64,000 nt of DNA, from the NCBI GenBank assembly GCA_019044685.2, contig JAGTXX020000005.1, positions 620,001-684,000 on the forward strand, written 5' to 3'. This document shows positions 43,801-54,100 of this stretch, in pieces. This DNA is from Nannochloris sp. 'desiccata' (taxonomy: Eukaryota; Chlorophyta; Trebouxiophyceae; Chlorellales; Chlorellaceae). The notes under the pieces are model-generated. The model searched no databases, had not been told where the DNA came from, and was given only the letters and a program-made list of their open reading frames with translations. Numbering within the stretch: the first letter of the stretch is position 1; every line of letters starts with the position of its first letter. Both the position numbers and the translations under genes were made by a program.

Positions 43801-46058
43801 AAGCGGAAAAACAAAATAAACAAAAAGATGGTGGACAGTCGTTGTCAGCACAAGCTACTGCTGCTGCTGCCACTCAGCTACCCACACAGCCACAACCGAC
43901 TCGCTTTCATGTCGCTCGAAATCATCTTCCAGCTCCTGCCCCCGCTCTCCACTCTGCAACTGCAGTTTCCCCATTATCTGAAGCAGCCATCCAACAACTG
44001 GTCACTGCTCCAAAGGGACAAGATCAACTCCCAGCAGAATCTTTTACCCATCCTACGGGGAACACGCTCCCTGATTTGACTCTACCGAGTGATGCTCCCC
44101 CCTGGGGTTTAGACCGTTTAGAAACTGCTTTGAATAATGTCATGGCTATAGCAAAGGCGCACAAGGGCCGATGGGTCTCTCCTCAACGAATTGTGACTCT
44201 CGCTCAACAATCTTTTTCAAAACGAGGACTCAAGGAAATATCTTTAGCACAGGCTGCAATGGCATATCTAGCAAACAAGACATTTCAAGGGTGTGCTGTG
44301 CACAGATATGCACATCCTGAAAGTGGGAATTATTATCTTACTGAAGAGCTGCCTGGTGAGGGTGTCCAGTCACCATCGTTGTTGAGGGGTCCAGCACCTG
44401 TAGCAGCTGTCGCCTCACCGTTGATTGCTCCTCCACCTGCGCCAAGGGTTATGAGTGTCCCTGCTGCTCCTGCTCTTGATACTGCTGCTGCTGTTGCTGC
44501 TCAAAAAAATCAGCAGATTGTTAAGATAGAAAATAACACCACCACTGCTGCTGCTGCTGGTGGTGTTGGAAGGACGAGAAATTCAAAAAGACAAAAAGCT
44601 GTCGATGATATTGATGACGATGGTGCTGGTCCTTCTAAGCCAGGAGCTACTCCTGCTGATACTATTGTTCCTGATTCTCACCAACAGAACAAGGGGAACA
44701 AGTTCAAGCTCCGTCTTGCACCTTCCCAACCACCAGGACAAGCAGCACCAGCACAAGCACCGCCGCCACAACAAAGGACAGGTATTAGTCGGTCTGCTAT
44801 CCAACAGGAAGCTATAGATACAGCACTTGCTGCAGCACTTGCTCCAGTCTCTACAAATGCACTTTCCCCTACAAATATATCTCCACCTGTTGTACCTAAA
44901 GGTGCTAAAGGGCTAATTAAATCACCGCCGCCACCACCACCACCGGCTTGGCTCTCTCTAGTACCTGGAGCAGCTATGAGTCAGCCTCCTTCCGTGCAAA
45001 ACGCACGCGACCAAGTCTCCCGTGATTTACACCACGTATTCACTGCAGTGCTCAAAGTCTACGCTCCTCAAATTGCCAAACAAGCAGCCGAGCATGCTGC
45101 ACAAATGGCGGGGGAGCGAGCCGCAACCAGAGTTTTGAAATTGAAGCAACTACCCGAAGAGGTTCAAGTCATGAGAGATACCAAACACTTTCTAAAAGCC
45201 TGTTCTGGTGAAACCCTCAACCATAAAGAAGGATCCGTTCCACCAAAAGGGCATTTAAGAATATGGTGTAAACTCGCAATGCCGGTTGATTTGGCATCTC
45301 CCCCAGTCGCACCTACTCGTTTTGGACGAAAATTTTTACCTGTTGACCCCCCTGCAGAGTTGATTGTGCTTCCTGAAGATGCAACTCTAGGGCAGTTTAT
45401 GGCTGCTGCACAGGAATTGTACAGGGGAGTGTACCGTATGTGTGCTAAATTCACTGCTTCGGGGGTCGTCTCTGGTTTATGCGTTGACAATAATAAGACA
45501 CATAGTCTGAATGGTCGTGGTGGCGGTGGCAGTGTGGTTGGAACGAGTAAAGCTCCAATACAATCACCAATGGCTGCACTATGGGATCCTTCCATGCCTT
45601 TAGCAGCTATGCTTCCTAAAGAACCTCCACATCCAGGTCCTGCTCTCTCCACGTTGATCCCGTCGGCTGCTGATGGCGGTCGAGGTCGTGGTGGAGGTAG
45701 AGGTGGTTCTAATACCTTCCGTGGTCCCAGCACCATCGGCGGTACCGGTGCCGGTGCAGTTGGCAATTGTACTACGAATCTTATAAATACATCACATCCC
45801 GGTTTCGCTGCTGGTGTATATATTCCTACAGTCACTATAGCAGGCGTAGGCCTTGATACCACCCCAGTATGGCTTCATGCAGGTGGACCAGAGGATTGGG
45901 TTGTGGGCTGTAGTTGTGGGACACGAGATGATGACGGAGAAGCCATGGTTGCGTGTGATACCTGTGGAGTGTGGTATCATACACGGTGTGTAAAAGTGCC
46001 TGATGAGTGTCCGAGCTACGTGTGCTCTTTTTGTGTGAAGAAAAGGAAAGCATACTAG
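40843..46058 (+). CDS. Large PHD-finger protein related to MMD1/MS1/PTC1, with Tudor-like modules (three exons)
   Basis: Putative chromatin reader and transcription regulator. Exons 40843-41077, 41173-41228 and 41352-46058 join in phases 1 and 0 to give 1665 residues. The N-terminal 300 residues match the plant MMD1/MS1 group: GWGTHPVSSARYHFIIP, LHGVLHANGFGHLLRVNGRE, the WDSLCQGLQARKVTTEDVSS block and FTWYGNFGYEFGRGPYN. A PTC1-like winged-helix region follows in scattered parts. Two Tudor/Agenet-like modules start near 464 (GRKVKVYYKDKRTWYHGVI) and 580 (GSKVKVYNTAFRVWKTAFV). The C-terminal C4HC3 PHD finger (~1612-1660) has CSCGTRDDDGEAMVACDTC, WYHTRC and YVCSFC. Long Ala/Gln/Pro/Lys stretches and a poly-Glu run separate the modules. 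Land-plant relatives are about 650-700 residues and act in meiosis and anther development, so the role in an alga is open. Confidence 0.88.
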
Positions 46059-46361
46059 TCTTGATTCAGTTATTGAAAAAGAAAAGCAAAAAAAATCAAG
46101 TTTATCGATATGTTTTTGTTTTTTCTGAATGAAATTTATGACTTGGTAAATTTGGTAAAGTGAATATACCTTCATAAGTTGTAGAGGAATGTACCAAAAC
46201 ACATACAAGCCAAGCCAAGCCAAGCCAAGCCAAGCCAAGCCAAGCCAAGCCAAGCCAAGCCAAGCCAAGCCAAGCAAAGCAAAGCAAAGCAAAGATCTAA
46301 AGAGCAGTCAGTAAAATCATTACATATCTACATTGATATTCTTTCTTAACCTTATCTAAAT
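46059..46361. other. Convergent intergenic region with a pentanucleotide array
   Basis: A 303-bp spacer between convergent genes. Apart from the CAAGC array it contains only AT-rich sequence, presumably 3' UTRs. Confidence 0.6.
46206..46290 (+). repeat. Pentanucleotide array (CAAGC)14(AAAGC)3
   Basis: Fourteen perfect CAAGC units (46206-46275) followed by three AAAGC units (46276-46290). It lies in the tail-to-tail spacer, about 150 bp after the PHD gene's stop. The unit is not the plant telomere repeat. Confidence 0.95.
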
Positions 46362-49300
46362 TTAAACTTGGTGCCGTCTGCTGTTGTTCATACTATTTTG
46401 CGAGATCAAAGGTAAGCCTTCTCCACTCGTTTTTCTTCCTAGCGAGGCACTTCCAGCAGCAACAAGACTACGGGGAATCAATTTTTGAATCGCAACACGA
46501 GCTGCATGGTACCCAGGCAAACTCGTTAATGAAGGCAACCTCACCATGTTTGATGCGCCACCACCACCATTACCATCACCACTGCTTCCTCCATTAGCAC
46601 CATCAAGGCCAATAAAGTTTCTAGATACAAATTTAAGTACTTCATCTACTAAAATAACCGGTGCAGACAACCACAACACCATCTTCCACTCTGCCCAAGA
46701 CAACGCGGTCACACTAAACATTGTTGCCAACGGAGCGACATACAAGATCAATAAATGCAACAACACAGAAACAGCAATCGCACCCAGCAACCAGGGATTA
46801 CTCCATGGAGGTATCTCCAATAAAGAACAATTTTCAGATAAAGCATTTAATGCATTGAACATCTCTACTATGACCAGTACCGACATGGAAATTGTCGAAG
46901 GACTTAAATTTCTAAATACAGTACAATCCACTACAGAATCTGGTCCACAATGTTGGAAATCACGTAATTGAGACCATGTCATCTGTGGACCATGTTCATA
47001 AGAGATAAACCACCAAATAAAACCTGCTGCAGTGACCGCGCCAACATATGCGCCCACCACAAGGTACCTACAGAACAGCCATCGATCTACGATACCTTCA
47101 TCAGCTCTACGCGGTTTCTTTCTCATAATCTCCGCATCTGGTTTATTAAACCCAATTGCCGTGGCAGGTAACCCATCAGTGACTAAATTCACCCAAAGCA
47201 ACTGCACAGGATTTAAGCATTCAGGTATGCCCAGCAGTGCAGCCGAAAAAATGGCAACCACTTCTCCAATATTGCTACTTACCATGTAGCGGATAAATTG
47301 CTTTGTGTTTGCATAAATAGCCCTTCCTGCAGCCACTGCAGCGACTATAGTAGTGAAATTATCATCAGCAAGGACCATATCTGATGCGTGTTTTGCAACT
47401 GCAGTCCCGCTTCCCATTGCAACCCCTATGTCTGCCCGTTTCAACGCAGGCGCATCGTTCACACCATCTCCAGTCATAGCTACAACATGCCCTTGTGATT
47501 GTAATAACTCTACAAGTTTACTTTTATGAGTCGGTTCAACTCTGGAAAATACCACAAGATCAGCGGCGGCAGCTGCTTGTTGCCCAGTAGTCAATTCATC
47601 AAATTCTCTACCTGATAAACTAAGACCTCCAGCACTATTGGTACTCGTCTGCTGTAATAACGCTGTTTGTCTACCGACACTTTCAGCTGTTGCTTTATTA
47701 TCTCCCGTAACCATAATGACTCTAATCCCGGCGATACGACATTCCTCAACTGCACGACGTACTTCTGGTCTGGGAGGATCTTGCATACCTACGAGGCCGA
47801 CAAAACATAATCCCGTTTCATCTGAAGGCTGAACATCCATTCTAGCTCCAGAAGTAGACGAAGAAGCAGAAGAACTGCCCCAAGGGCGGACGGCAAGGGC
47901 TAAGCAACGAAGCGCTTGTCCACCACCAAAAGCTTCTACCTTTGCAGTGATTTCTTGAATTAGAGCAGGTGTCATGGGAATATTACCAGATCCGTCGTTA
48001 GTTAATGCAGTTGAACAGCGACTCAGCACAGCTTCAGGTGCTCCCTTGCAGAATAGAGATAATCTACCAGTCGCAGCGTCAGAGCATAAAGTACTCATCA
48101 TTTTTCTATCCCTCGAAAACTCTAAAGTGAATACTTTACGCTGTTGTTGTTCCCAATGTTCATTGCAATACGTAGCTCGCTCAGCACGGGGTACTTGAGC
48201 TAAAGCTGATGGCATCTCAGAATAGCCAGGCAAGCCAATTTTTTCAGCAAACACCCGGAGAGCTACTTCTGTTGCTTCTCCTACAGGTTGGTAGATACCC
48301 TTATCAACTGCATATGTTAGATGGGAATCGTTGCAAAGCGCAGCACAGGCTGCAGATTGGAGTAGAGCAGGATAATCTGCTGGCATGGCGATTTCTTTCT
48401 CCTTGGAGCTACTGGGAGTACCAGCATTGGCAGCTGCACTAGAGGAGGAGCTATGAAAGACTCTACCCTCAGGAGCATAGGAAGTTCCAGTTATTTCAAA
48501 TTCTTGTAAAACTCCAGCAGAATTCGCTACCGCTGCTATTCGTACAACACTCATCTGATTTGTCGTCAATGTGCCAGTCTTGTCAGAGCAAATAACTGTA
48601 GTACAGCCTAGAGTTTCTACAGAAGGTAATCTCCGTACAATTGCATTGCGTTTCGCCATTTGACGTGTCCCTAAAGCAAGGCAGGTGGTCACAACCGCAG
48701 GGAGACCTTCCGGGATTGCAGCCACAGCTAATGCCACGGCAATCTTAAAATAATACAGAGCACCACCAAACCATGACCCATGCAACGGATCTGAAAAATG
48801 AGGTAAATTAACTACCCATACCAGGATACATATAATCGCAATGGCCTTTGATAAAAATGTGCCGAATTGATCTAATTTTTGTTTTAATGGGGTCTCCTGT
48901 TCTTGTGCTTCAACCATGGCATCTCTAATTCTACCAATTGCAGTCGAGGCACCAGTCCCTACAACAATTCCACGTCCACGACCAGCTGCAACCACAGTCC
49001 CTGAAAATAAGATGTTTGTTTTATCTTGATAGACTGCCTTGGTGACTGTAACTGCACTTGTATCTTTTCCAACCGACCCGCTCTCCCCCGTCAAGATACT
49101 TTGATCAATTCTAAGCTCACTAGACAGCAGTTCAGCCAAGCGAACATCAGCAGGGACTTTACCACCGACAGCGATTTCAATTATATCCCCAGGAACGAGG
49201 TCAGTTGCTGCTAAAACTACCCATCGACCATCACGCAAGGCAGTGGCCACGTCTGCCTCATAGGCCTTTAATTCTTCGATTGCTGCTTCGGCATTCGTTT

Positions 49301-49889
49301 CGGTGACGACGCCTACAGTGGCGTTGGCCATAAGAATAAGGACAATGACCATGGGTTCTACAAAGGCGCCTATGCCGGATTCTCCGTTGGCCAGAGCGAT
49401 GATGAAATCGACAATGGCAGCAACGATGAGAATCTTGACGAGAAGGTCGTCGAATTGTTTAAGAACAAGTTTCCAAAATGGGGTGCCTGTTGAGTGAGAG
49501 AGATGAGAGTAAGAAACAATACTAGATAGTGGCAAGATTAGGGATGGGCGTGGATGGGTGATAAGGCGGTGTAAAATAACTGAGATAAGAAATAAAGGAG
49601 CGTCGTTCTTTCTGAACAGAATTTAGAGAACAATAATAAAAGTGAAAGAACGTACCAGGCTCAGGGGCCAGCTCATTTTTGCCATAACGAAGCTGTGCTT
49701 CTGCTACTTTATCAGCTGACAAGCCTCGGTTGAAATCCACATTGAAATGGCCAAGCACCTGCAATGAATAAATAAATAGATAAAATCATTGATCCAAGAG
49801 TGGTTGGTTGACCTGCTATCTAACAATGCAAGCCAAAACTACTACAATATACATACATCTTCAACACTTCTAGCATATGCCGTCTCCAT
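46362..49889 (-). CDS. ECA: SERCA-type P2A Ca2+-transporting ATPase (three exons)
   Basis: Pump moving Ca2+ from cytosol into the endoplasmic reticulum or related stores. Exon 1 is 33 bp (49889-49857, [11 protein letters not shown]), exon 2 is 49758-49656 and exon 3 is 49486-46362. Donors are GTATGT and GTACGT, acceptors TTGCAG and CAACAG, phases 0 and 1, giving 1086 residues. The first two short exons restore [20 protein letters not shown] and GKNEL, typical of the SERCA N terminus. Key motifs: [20 protein letters not shown] (M4 Ca2+ site), phosphorylation site [39 protein letters not shown] and [15 protein letters not shown] (M6 site), so both Ca2+ sites look present. The C terminus carries a Gly-rich stretch and a basic tail. 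No calmodulin-autoinhibited N terminus is seen, which argues for ECA rather than ACA type. Confidence 0.95.
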
Positions 49890-50241
49890 ATTTCACTCAA
49901 TCACGCCACACGTCTTTATTAATTATAGGCAACACTTGAGCAGAAATGCTGTCTAATTAATTGCCAGGACGAGTCATGGAATTGCTGCTAAAACCCAAGT
50001 TAAAACTTAAATTATTTATTCCAACTATGCGACTTCAGTCTTGTTTAGAATATTGCATGCGTTTTCTGGTGACGTGATTCCCATCTGCTGGTTTCAAGGT
50101 TTGCCGGCGCGGCGCCCTCCAACGCTGCCATCTCCCCCACGCTTATCTTATTCCACCACCTGGATCCATGAAATCTTATATCATAAAACTACTGTACAAC
50201 CGTAAAATAACAATAAATAGAAGAATTAATCAACCAAATTT
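49890..50241. other. Intergenic region
   Basis: A 352-bp spacer between two leftward genes, expected to contain the Ca2+-ATPase promoter. No coding exon or element was recognised. Confidence 0.5.
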
Positions 50242-51443
50242 TTAATCTTCGCCTGGCACTGACGTCTGACACCGTGAACTCTCTATGTGACAACCATCAT
50301 ACACCCGTCTCCCTTCAGTCACCTTCTCATTACTACCTACACATACACACCGTTCTTGTACACTAGTGACGCCGCTACTATTTTCTAAAGAAGAAGAGGA
50401 AGGTGGGATTTCAACTTTTCTAGGCACCATCCCGTCGTCACAATACACCCACCCACCTTCATTCTTCTTCCAGCTCACATTACACAACACTTCCACAACT
50501 TTTGCAGCAGCTTCTTTAGCAGCTTCTTGTGCTTTATATTTTTCTACAATATTTTCAATGTCATTTAACAAGGGTAAAGGCTCGCCTTGAGTATTATAAA
50601 ATCTACCAGCGACGACTCCGACTATAGTATAGTCTTTATGATTTTCGTAAAATTCTCTCCAATGAAGGATAGCAGCTATATCTTCTGGACGTAGATCTGC
50701 TATATCGTCGGTGAGATCGTTTTGGAAGTCTCCAGTGACAAAAGAACGGGAGGCGTCCTTGCCAGCGAAGAAAGAATAGCCGCCGCCTGGACCTGGAAAT
50801 TGATTTTTTGAAGACGGTAATGTTAGTTTTCTCTAATTTTCATTGTTCTATTCGAAAAAGTAGGTATTAATGAAATATTTACAGTCTCATATCGAAGTAT
50901 TAATGACTAAAATACACCCGAATGACTAGCTAATAACTCACCATAATGTCTATGTCCTGGTGTGACGTCAAAGACCTTTCCCATGCAACCTAATAAGATG
51001 TGGCCTTCCCTCCGCCCCGGCCACCATGCTGGTGTATTCTTTCTTTCCCCTGTAAACTTGGCTAGTTCAGCGGCAGAGTAAATTCTAGGCTTGTCAGGCG
51101 ATCCTAAATATGGATTGGTTGCTCTATATTTTATTGTGTAACCAGCGGTTATTGCAAGGAAAAGAAAGGCTAGGACAAGGAGCGGTATTCTGCCGCCGCC
51201 GCTGCCGCCGCCTCCAGTGGAGGGTTTATTTTTATCTGGAGAAGAGGCTGGGGGGGAATCCGAAGGGCCTGCAAGGTAGAGAAGTTGACCGCGTAAGTTA
51301 GGAATCAACGAGCAAATGATCCTTGCTACTCAAAGATAAAACATTTGTAAAGGAGATTGCAGATGGCAATTCAAATTTGAAGTGCGGTGGTTACCTTCAT
51401 TGTCTTCGGGCGATGGGCCCTTTCTCCTACGCAGTTCTACCAT
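50242..51443 (-). CDS. Neuferricin-like membrane-anchored cytochrome b5 domain protein (three exons)
   Basis: Heme-binding protein of the MAPR/neuferricin (CYB5D2) group, usually membrane-anchored. Exons are 51443-51395, 51268-50942 and 50792-50242 with introns of 126 and 149 bp (donors GTAACC and GTGAGT, acceptors TTGCAG and TTCCAG, phases 1 and 1), giving 308 residues. The N terminus MVELRRRKGPSPEDNEGPSD is followed by a Gly-rich patch and one membrane helix (PLLVLAFLFLAITAGYTI, ~45-62). The b5-like domain runs from IYSAAELAKFTGE through GHILLGCMGKVFDVTPGHRH and YSFFAGKDASRSFVTGDF to LHWREFYENHKDYTIVGVVA. A charged helix and a Cys-containing tail close the protein. Neuferricin and MAPR proteins bind heme through tyrosine rather than two histidines, in line with this domain. 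The exact partner is unknown. Confidence 0.88.
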
Positions 51444-51722
51444 GCTTAAGAAATAATGAATTTCGAACTTCAGGGAACCGCAATGCCTTAAATTCACTTG
51501 AACAACGGAACTGAAATTCAAGTCTCGAAACGTAAAAGCTGGATCTTTACACTCGTCTTTTACAATTATACTCGCCAAAACCCGAGTGATCAAACTTCAA
51601 AGAATAACTAGACGACGCAAAGTCATGGTGGGTTGTTCTTCTAAATAACTTTAAAAGTGATCTAATCTTGCAATTTTTTGAAAAAATTTCGTTCTTTAAC
51701 AAAGAAATTTGCCTCCTTCGGA

Positions 51723-53360
51723 ATGCAGATCTGTCGTATTACATATACTGGAGTCTACCTGCCCCTTGGCTCCGCTCCAGCGAGTGTCAGCAGGCGAGCG
51801 CTCGTTCGATGCCAAACTTCAAATTCAGCAAACGTTTACTCCACTCTGGAGAAATCTGAACTGAAAAAGGAGCTTCAGACTCGTGGATTGAGTATTAGCG
51901 GTGGTAGAGAACAGCTTATTCACCGCCTTCATCTTTCAGACGCACCCCCTCCTCTCCCTGTTGCTACTCTTCCCAATACAACGGCCACTGCAGCTGAAGC
52001 CACCACCCCCCTTGTTGCTGAAACTGAAATTAAAGAGGAAGAACCTGCATCAGGAAAAAAGCCCCGTGCAGTTCGCAAGAAGAAAGCAAAAACCCCTGTC
52101 CTTACATCAAATGGCGACACTGTACTCCCTTCTTCTCCTTCTGATATCATCACCGAGCAGCCTGAGGGGGCGGGACCAGCAGAGCAGCAGCTGAATGAGA
52201 CTACCCTAGTAAAACTCGCCAAAGGCGAGTTGCAGGCAATGGCCGTAGCTCGTGGTCTTGCAAAGAGTGGCACCAAAGCTCAGATTGCTGCCCGTATCTT
52301 GGAATTAGAGCTTGGAGCTGGAATTGGAGCAGCTTCTGTCGAAATAACGCCAGCGGTTGCAGCTCCCAAGCAGAGAGCTCCTAGGAAGAAGACCACTATC
52401 CTTAAGAAAACCAGCACTGATGATGAAATAGAACTTTTCCAATCTATTACCACAACCTCTAAAAGTATTAAACCCTTTACACCTCCTCCTCCTCTTCGAT
52501 TAAGCGAATCTGCCGCTTTGAAGAGAGACGCCGCTCTGGCTGCTGCTGTCACTGTTACAGCTGCTTTGAACAGCAAACGCCGTGTGTTGGCAATGATGGA
52601 AGAAGCTATCGCTGTTGCGGTGACTACTACCGCGGCACAGAACGTGAAATGGCAACAAGAGGAGAAAGAGAAGGGGCAACAAGCAGAGAAAGTCGGGAAA
52701 AAAAAGATGACTTCTTCCTCGCTTTCCTCTTCCGAGCCTTCTACTCCTCCTGTCCCTGTATCTGAACGTAGGAGACTTTCTCCTGACGAAGCGGCAAAGG
52801 TATTGGAGGAGGTTGTCAGACGCAAAGGCACTGGGGGTGTTGGGCTAGGTACTGGCAGGGGTGGGGATGGCGATGGCAGTGGTACTGCCGGGGTCATTGT
52901 AGCTGGAGCTGGGAAGCAGGCCGAGGTATTCTCTGAAGTTGATTCTATGAAGACTGTCATGGCAGGTTTAAAAGCGCGTTTGAATGCTCAAGAAGAGAAT
53001 ACTGAACAGCTCAGAGCTTCGATGCAAAAAAATAGTTGCAAAAGTGCCGGTGCTGCTGGTGATGTTGGTGATGTTGTTCAGGTGCAGGAAGAGCAAAAGG
53101 TGGTTGGTAAGGTAGCGGTTGATACAGGAGAGAAGGCAGTCTTTATGGTGGACAAACAACAAGAACAAACAACTACTGCATCACCTACTACTATTACTGC
53201 TAAAGCATCATCTACCACTTCCACTTCCACTGCTGCTGCTGCTGCTGTGTCTGATGATACCCAACTGCAGTCTGCCATTGATTTTGCATTGACTTTAGGA
53301 AAGGCAGTGACCGTAGTTGGGCGTGGATTGTTCAATTCGATCATGAAGAAAACTAAATAA
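51723..53360 (+). CDS. Protein with two SAP motifs and low-complexity regions, probably organellar
   Basis: SAP motifs are short helix-extension-helix elements that bind DNA or RNA. The frame from the first ATG (51723) encodes 545 residues; the open frame reaches back to 51678 without an ATG. Residues 1-40 (MQICRITYTGVYLPLGSAPA...) are Ser/Arg-rich and without acidic residues, like a plastid or mitochondrial transit peptide. SAP 1 is at about 42-72 (LEKSELKKELQTRGLSISGG), SAP 2 at about 160-195 (LVKLAKGELQAMAVARGLAK). The rest is Ala/Lys/Thr-rich with a charged segment (SPDEAAKVLEEVVRRKGTGG) and a conserved-looking end (LQSAIDFALTLGKAVTVVGRGL). SAP proteins occur in plastid nucleoids and transcription complexes, which fits but is not shown. 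It is divergent from the neuferricin gene across 279 bp. Confidence 0.72.
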   Translation: MQICRITYTGVYLPLGSAPASVSRRALVRCQTSNSANVYSTLEKSELKKELQTRGLSISGGREQLIHRLHLSDAPPPLPVATLPNTTATAAEATTPLVAETEIKEEEPASGKKPRAVRKKKAKTPVLTSNGDTVLPSSPSDIITEQPEGAGPAEQQLNETTLVKLAKGELQAMAVARGLAKSGTKAQIAARILELELGAGIGAASVEITPAVAAPKQRAPRKKTTILKKTSTDDEIELFQSITTTSKSIKPFTPPPPLRLSESAALKRDAALAAAVTVTAALNSKRRVLAMMEEAIAVAVTTTAAQNVKWQQEEKEKGQQAEKVGKKKMTSSSLSSSEPSTPPVPVSERRRLSPDEAAKVLEEVVRRKGTGGVGLGTGRGGDGDGSGTAGVIVAGAGKQAEVFSEVDSMKTVMAGLKARLNAQEENTEQLRASMQKNSCKSAGAAGDVGDVVQVQEEQKVVGKVAVDTGEKAVFMVDKQQEQTTTASPTTITAKASSTTSTSTAAAAAVSDDTQLQSAIDFALTLGKAVTVVGRGLFNSIMKKTK

Positions 53361-54100
53361 ATATAAAAGCCGTTTTAGAACCAGCAAAGAAGTGTGTTGT
53401 GTGATGCTGAAGAAACCGAAACAATTTTCAATTTTTTTTTACTCTTTTCTTTCTCTCTCTCAATTTTTTATCCCGCTCTGCCTCTGTCTTTCCTTATCCT
53501 AAAATATGATTCATATCTGATTTACATCAACAAGCTTTTCCTTTTCTTTCTTATATGATGTACGCAGGGGTTTAAGGCAAAAAGCCAGCAGCCCTTCACA
53601 TCCGTGGGTGAAGTCTAACTTTATTTTCATGAACTTTCAATTATTGTCATTGGCTGCAATCTAATCGATTGTTGTATATATACACGGGCGGCTTCCGCTT
53701 TCTCTTTGCGAAGAACAAAGAGGAGGGCGATAATTTTCAGAAAACAGTTGGTTGAGGGGAAAACGGGGGTTTGTAATAACTAATACAAATGGGGAAAAAG
53801 AAAAGGGGGTTTGGCAATTAATTAGCAAGATATTTTCAAAAAGGTAGTACCCCTCCCAGAAGGAAATTTAACCAGAGAGAAAGGATTGGGGGTAACTCAG
53901 GGGCATATTATTATATGTGTAGATATAGAGAGTATATAAGATTATCAAAGGGTAGAGTGGAGCTGTTGGTATTCAGATATACAGAGAGCGCGTTTTTTTT
54001 TGAAACACACACACGGAGAGAGCAAGGGGTGGGGTTGGGGGGAAAGAGCACAAATTTACTGCTACCGCCCAAAAAGCCACAAAGCATATTCTACTTATTC
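53361..54100. other. Long convergent intergenic region
   Basis: A 740-bp spacer between convergent genes. A TATA-like TATATATA at about 53676 is followed by a GC-richer stretch and a purine-rich G/A region (53740-54060) without a coding frame of note. No known RNA gene was recognised. Confidence 0.5.

Noticed and set aside
46102..46292. Open frames rich in Leu-Gly-Trp-Ala repeats on the minus strand
   Set aside because: They are simply the translation of the CAAGC pentanucleotide array plus flanks of the PHD gene.
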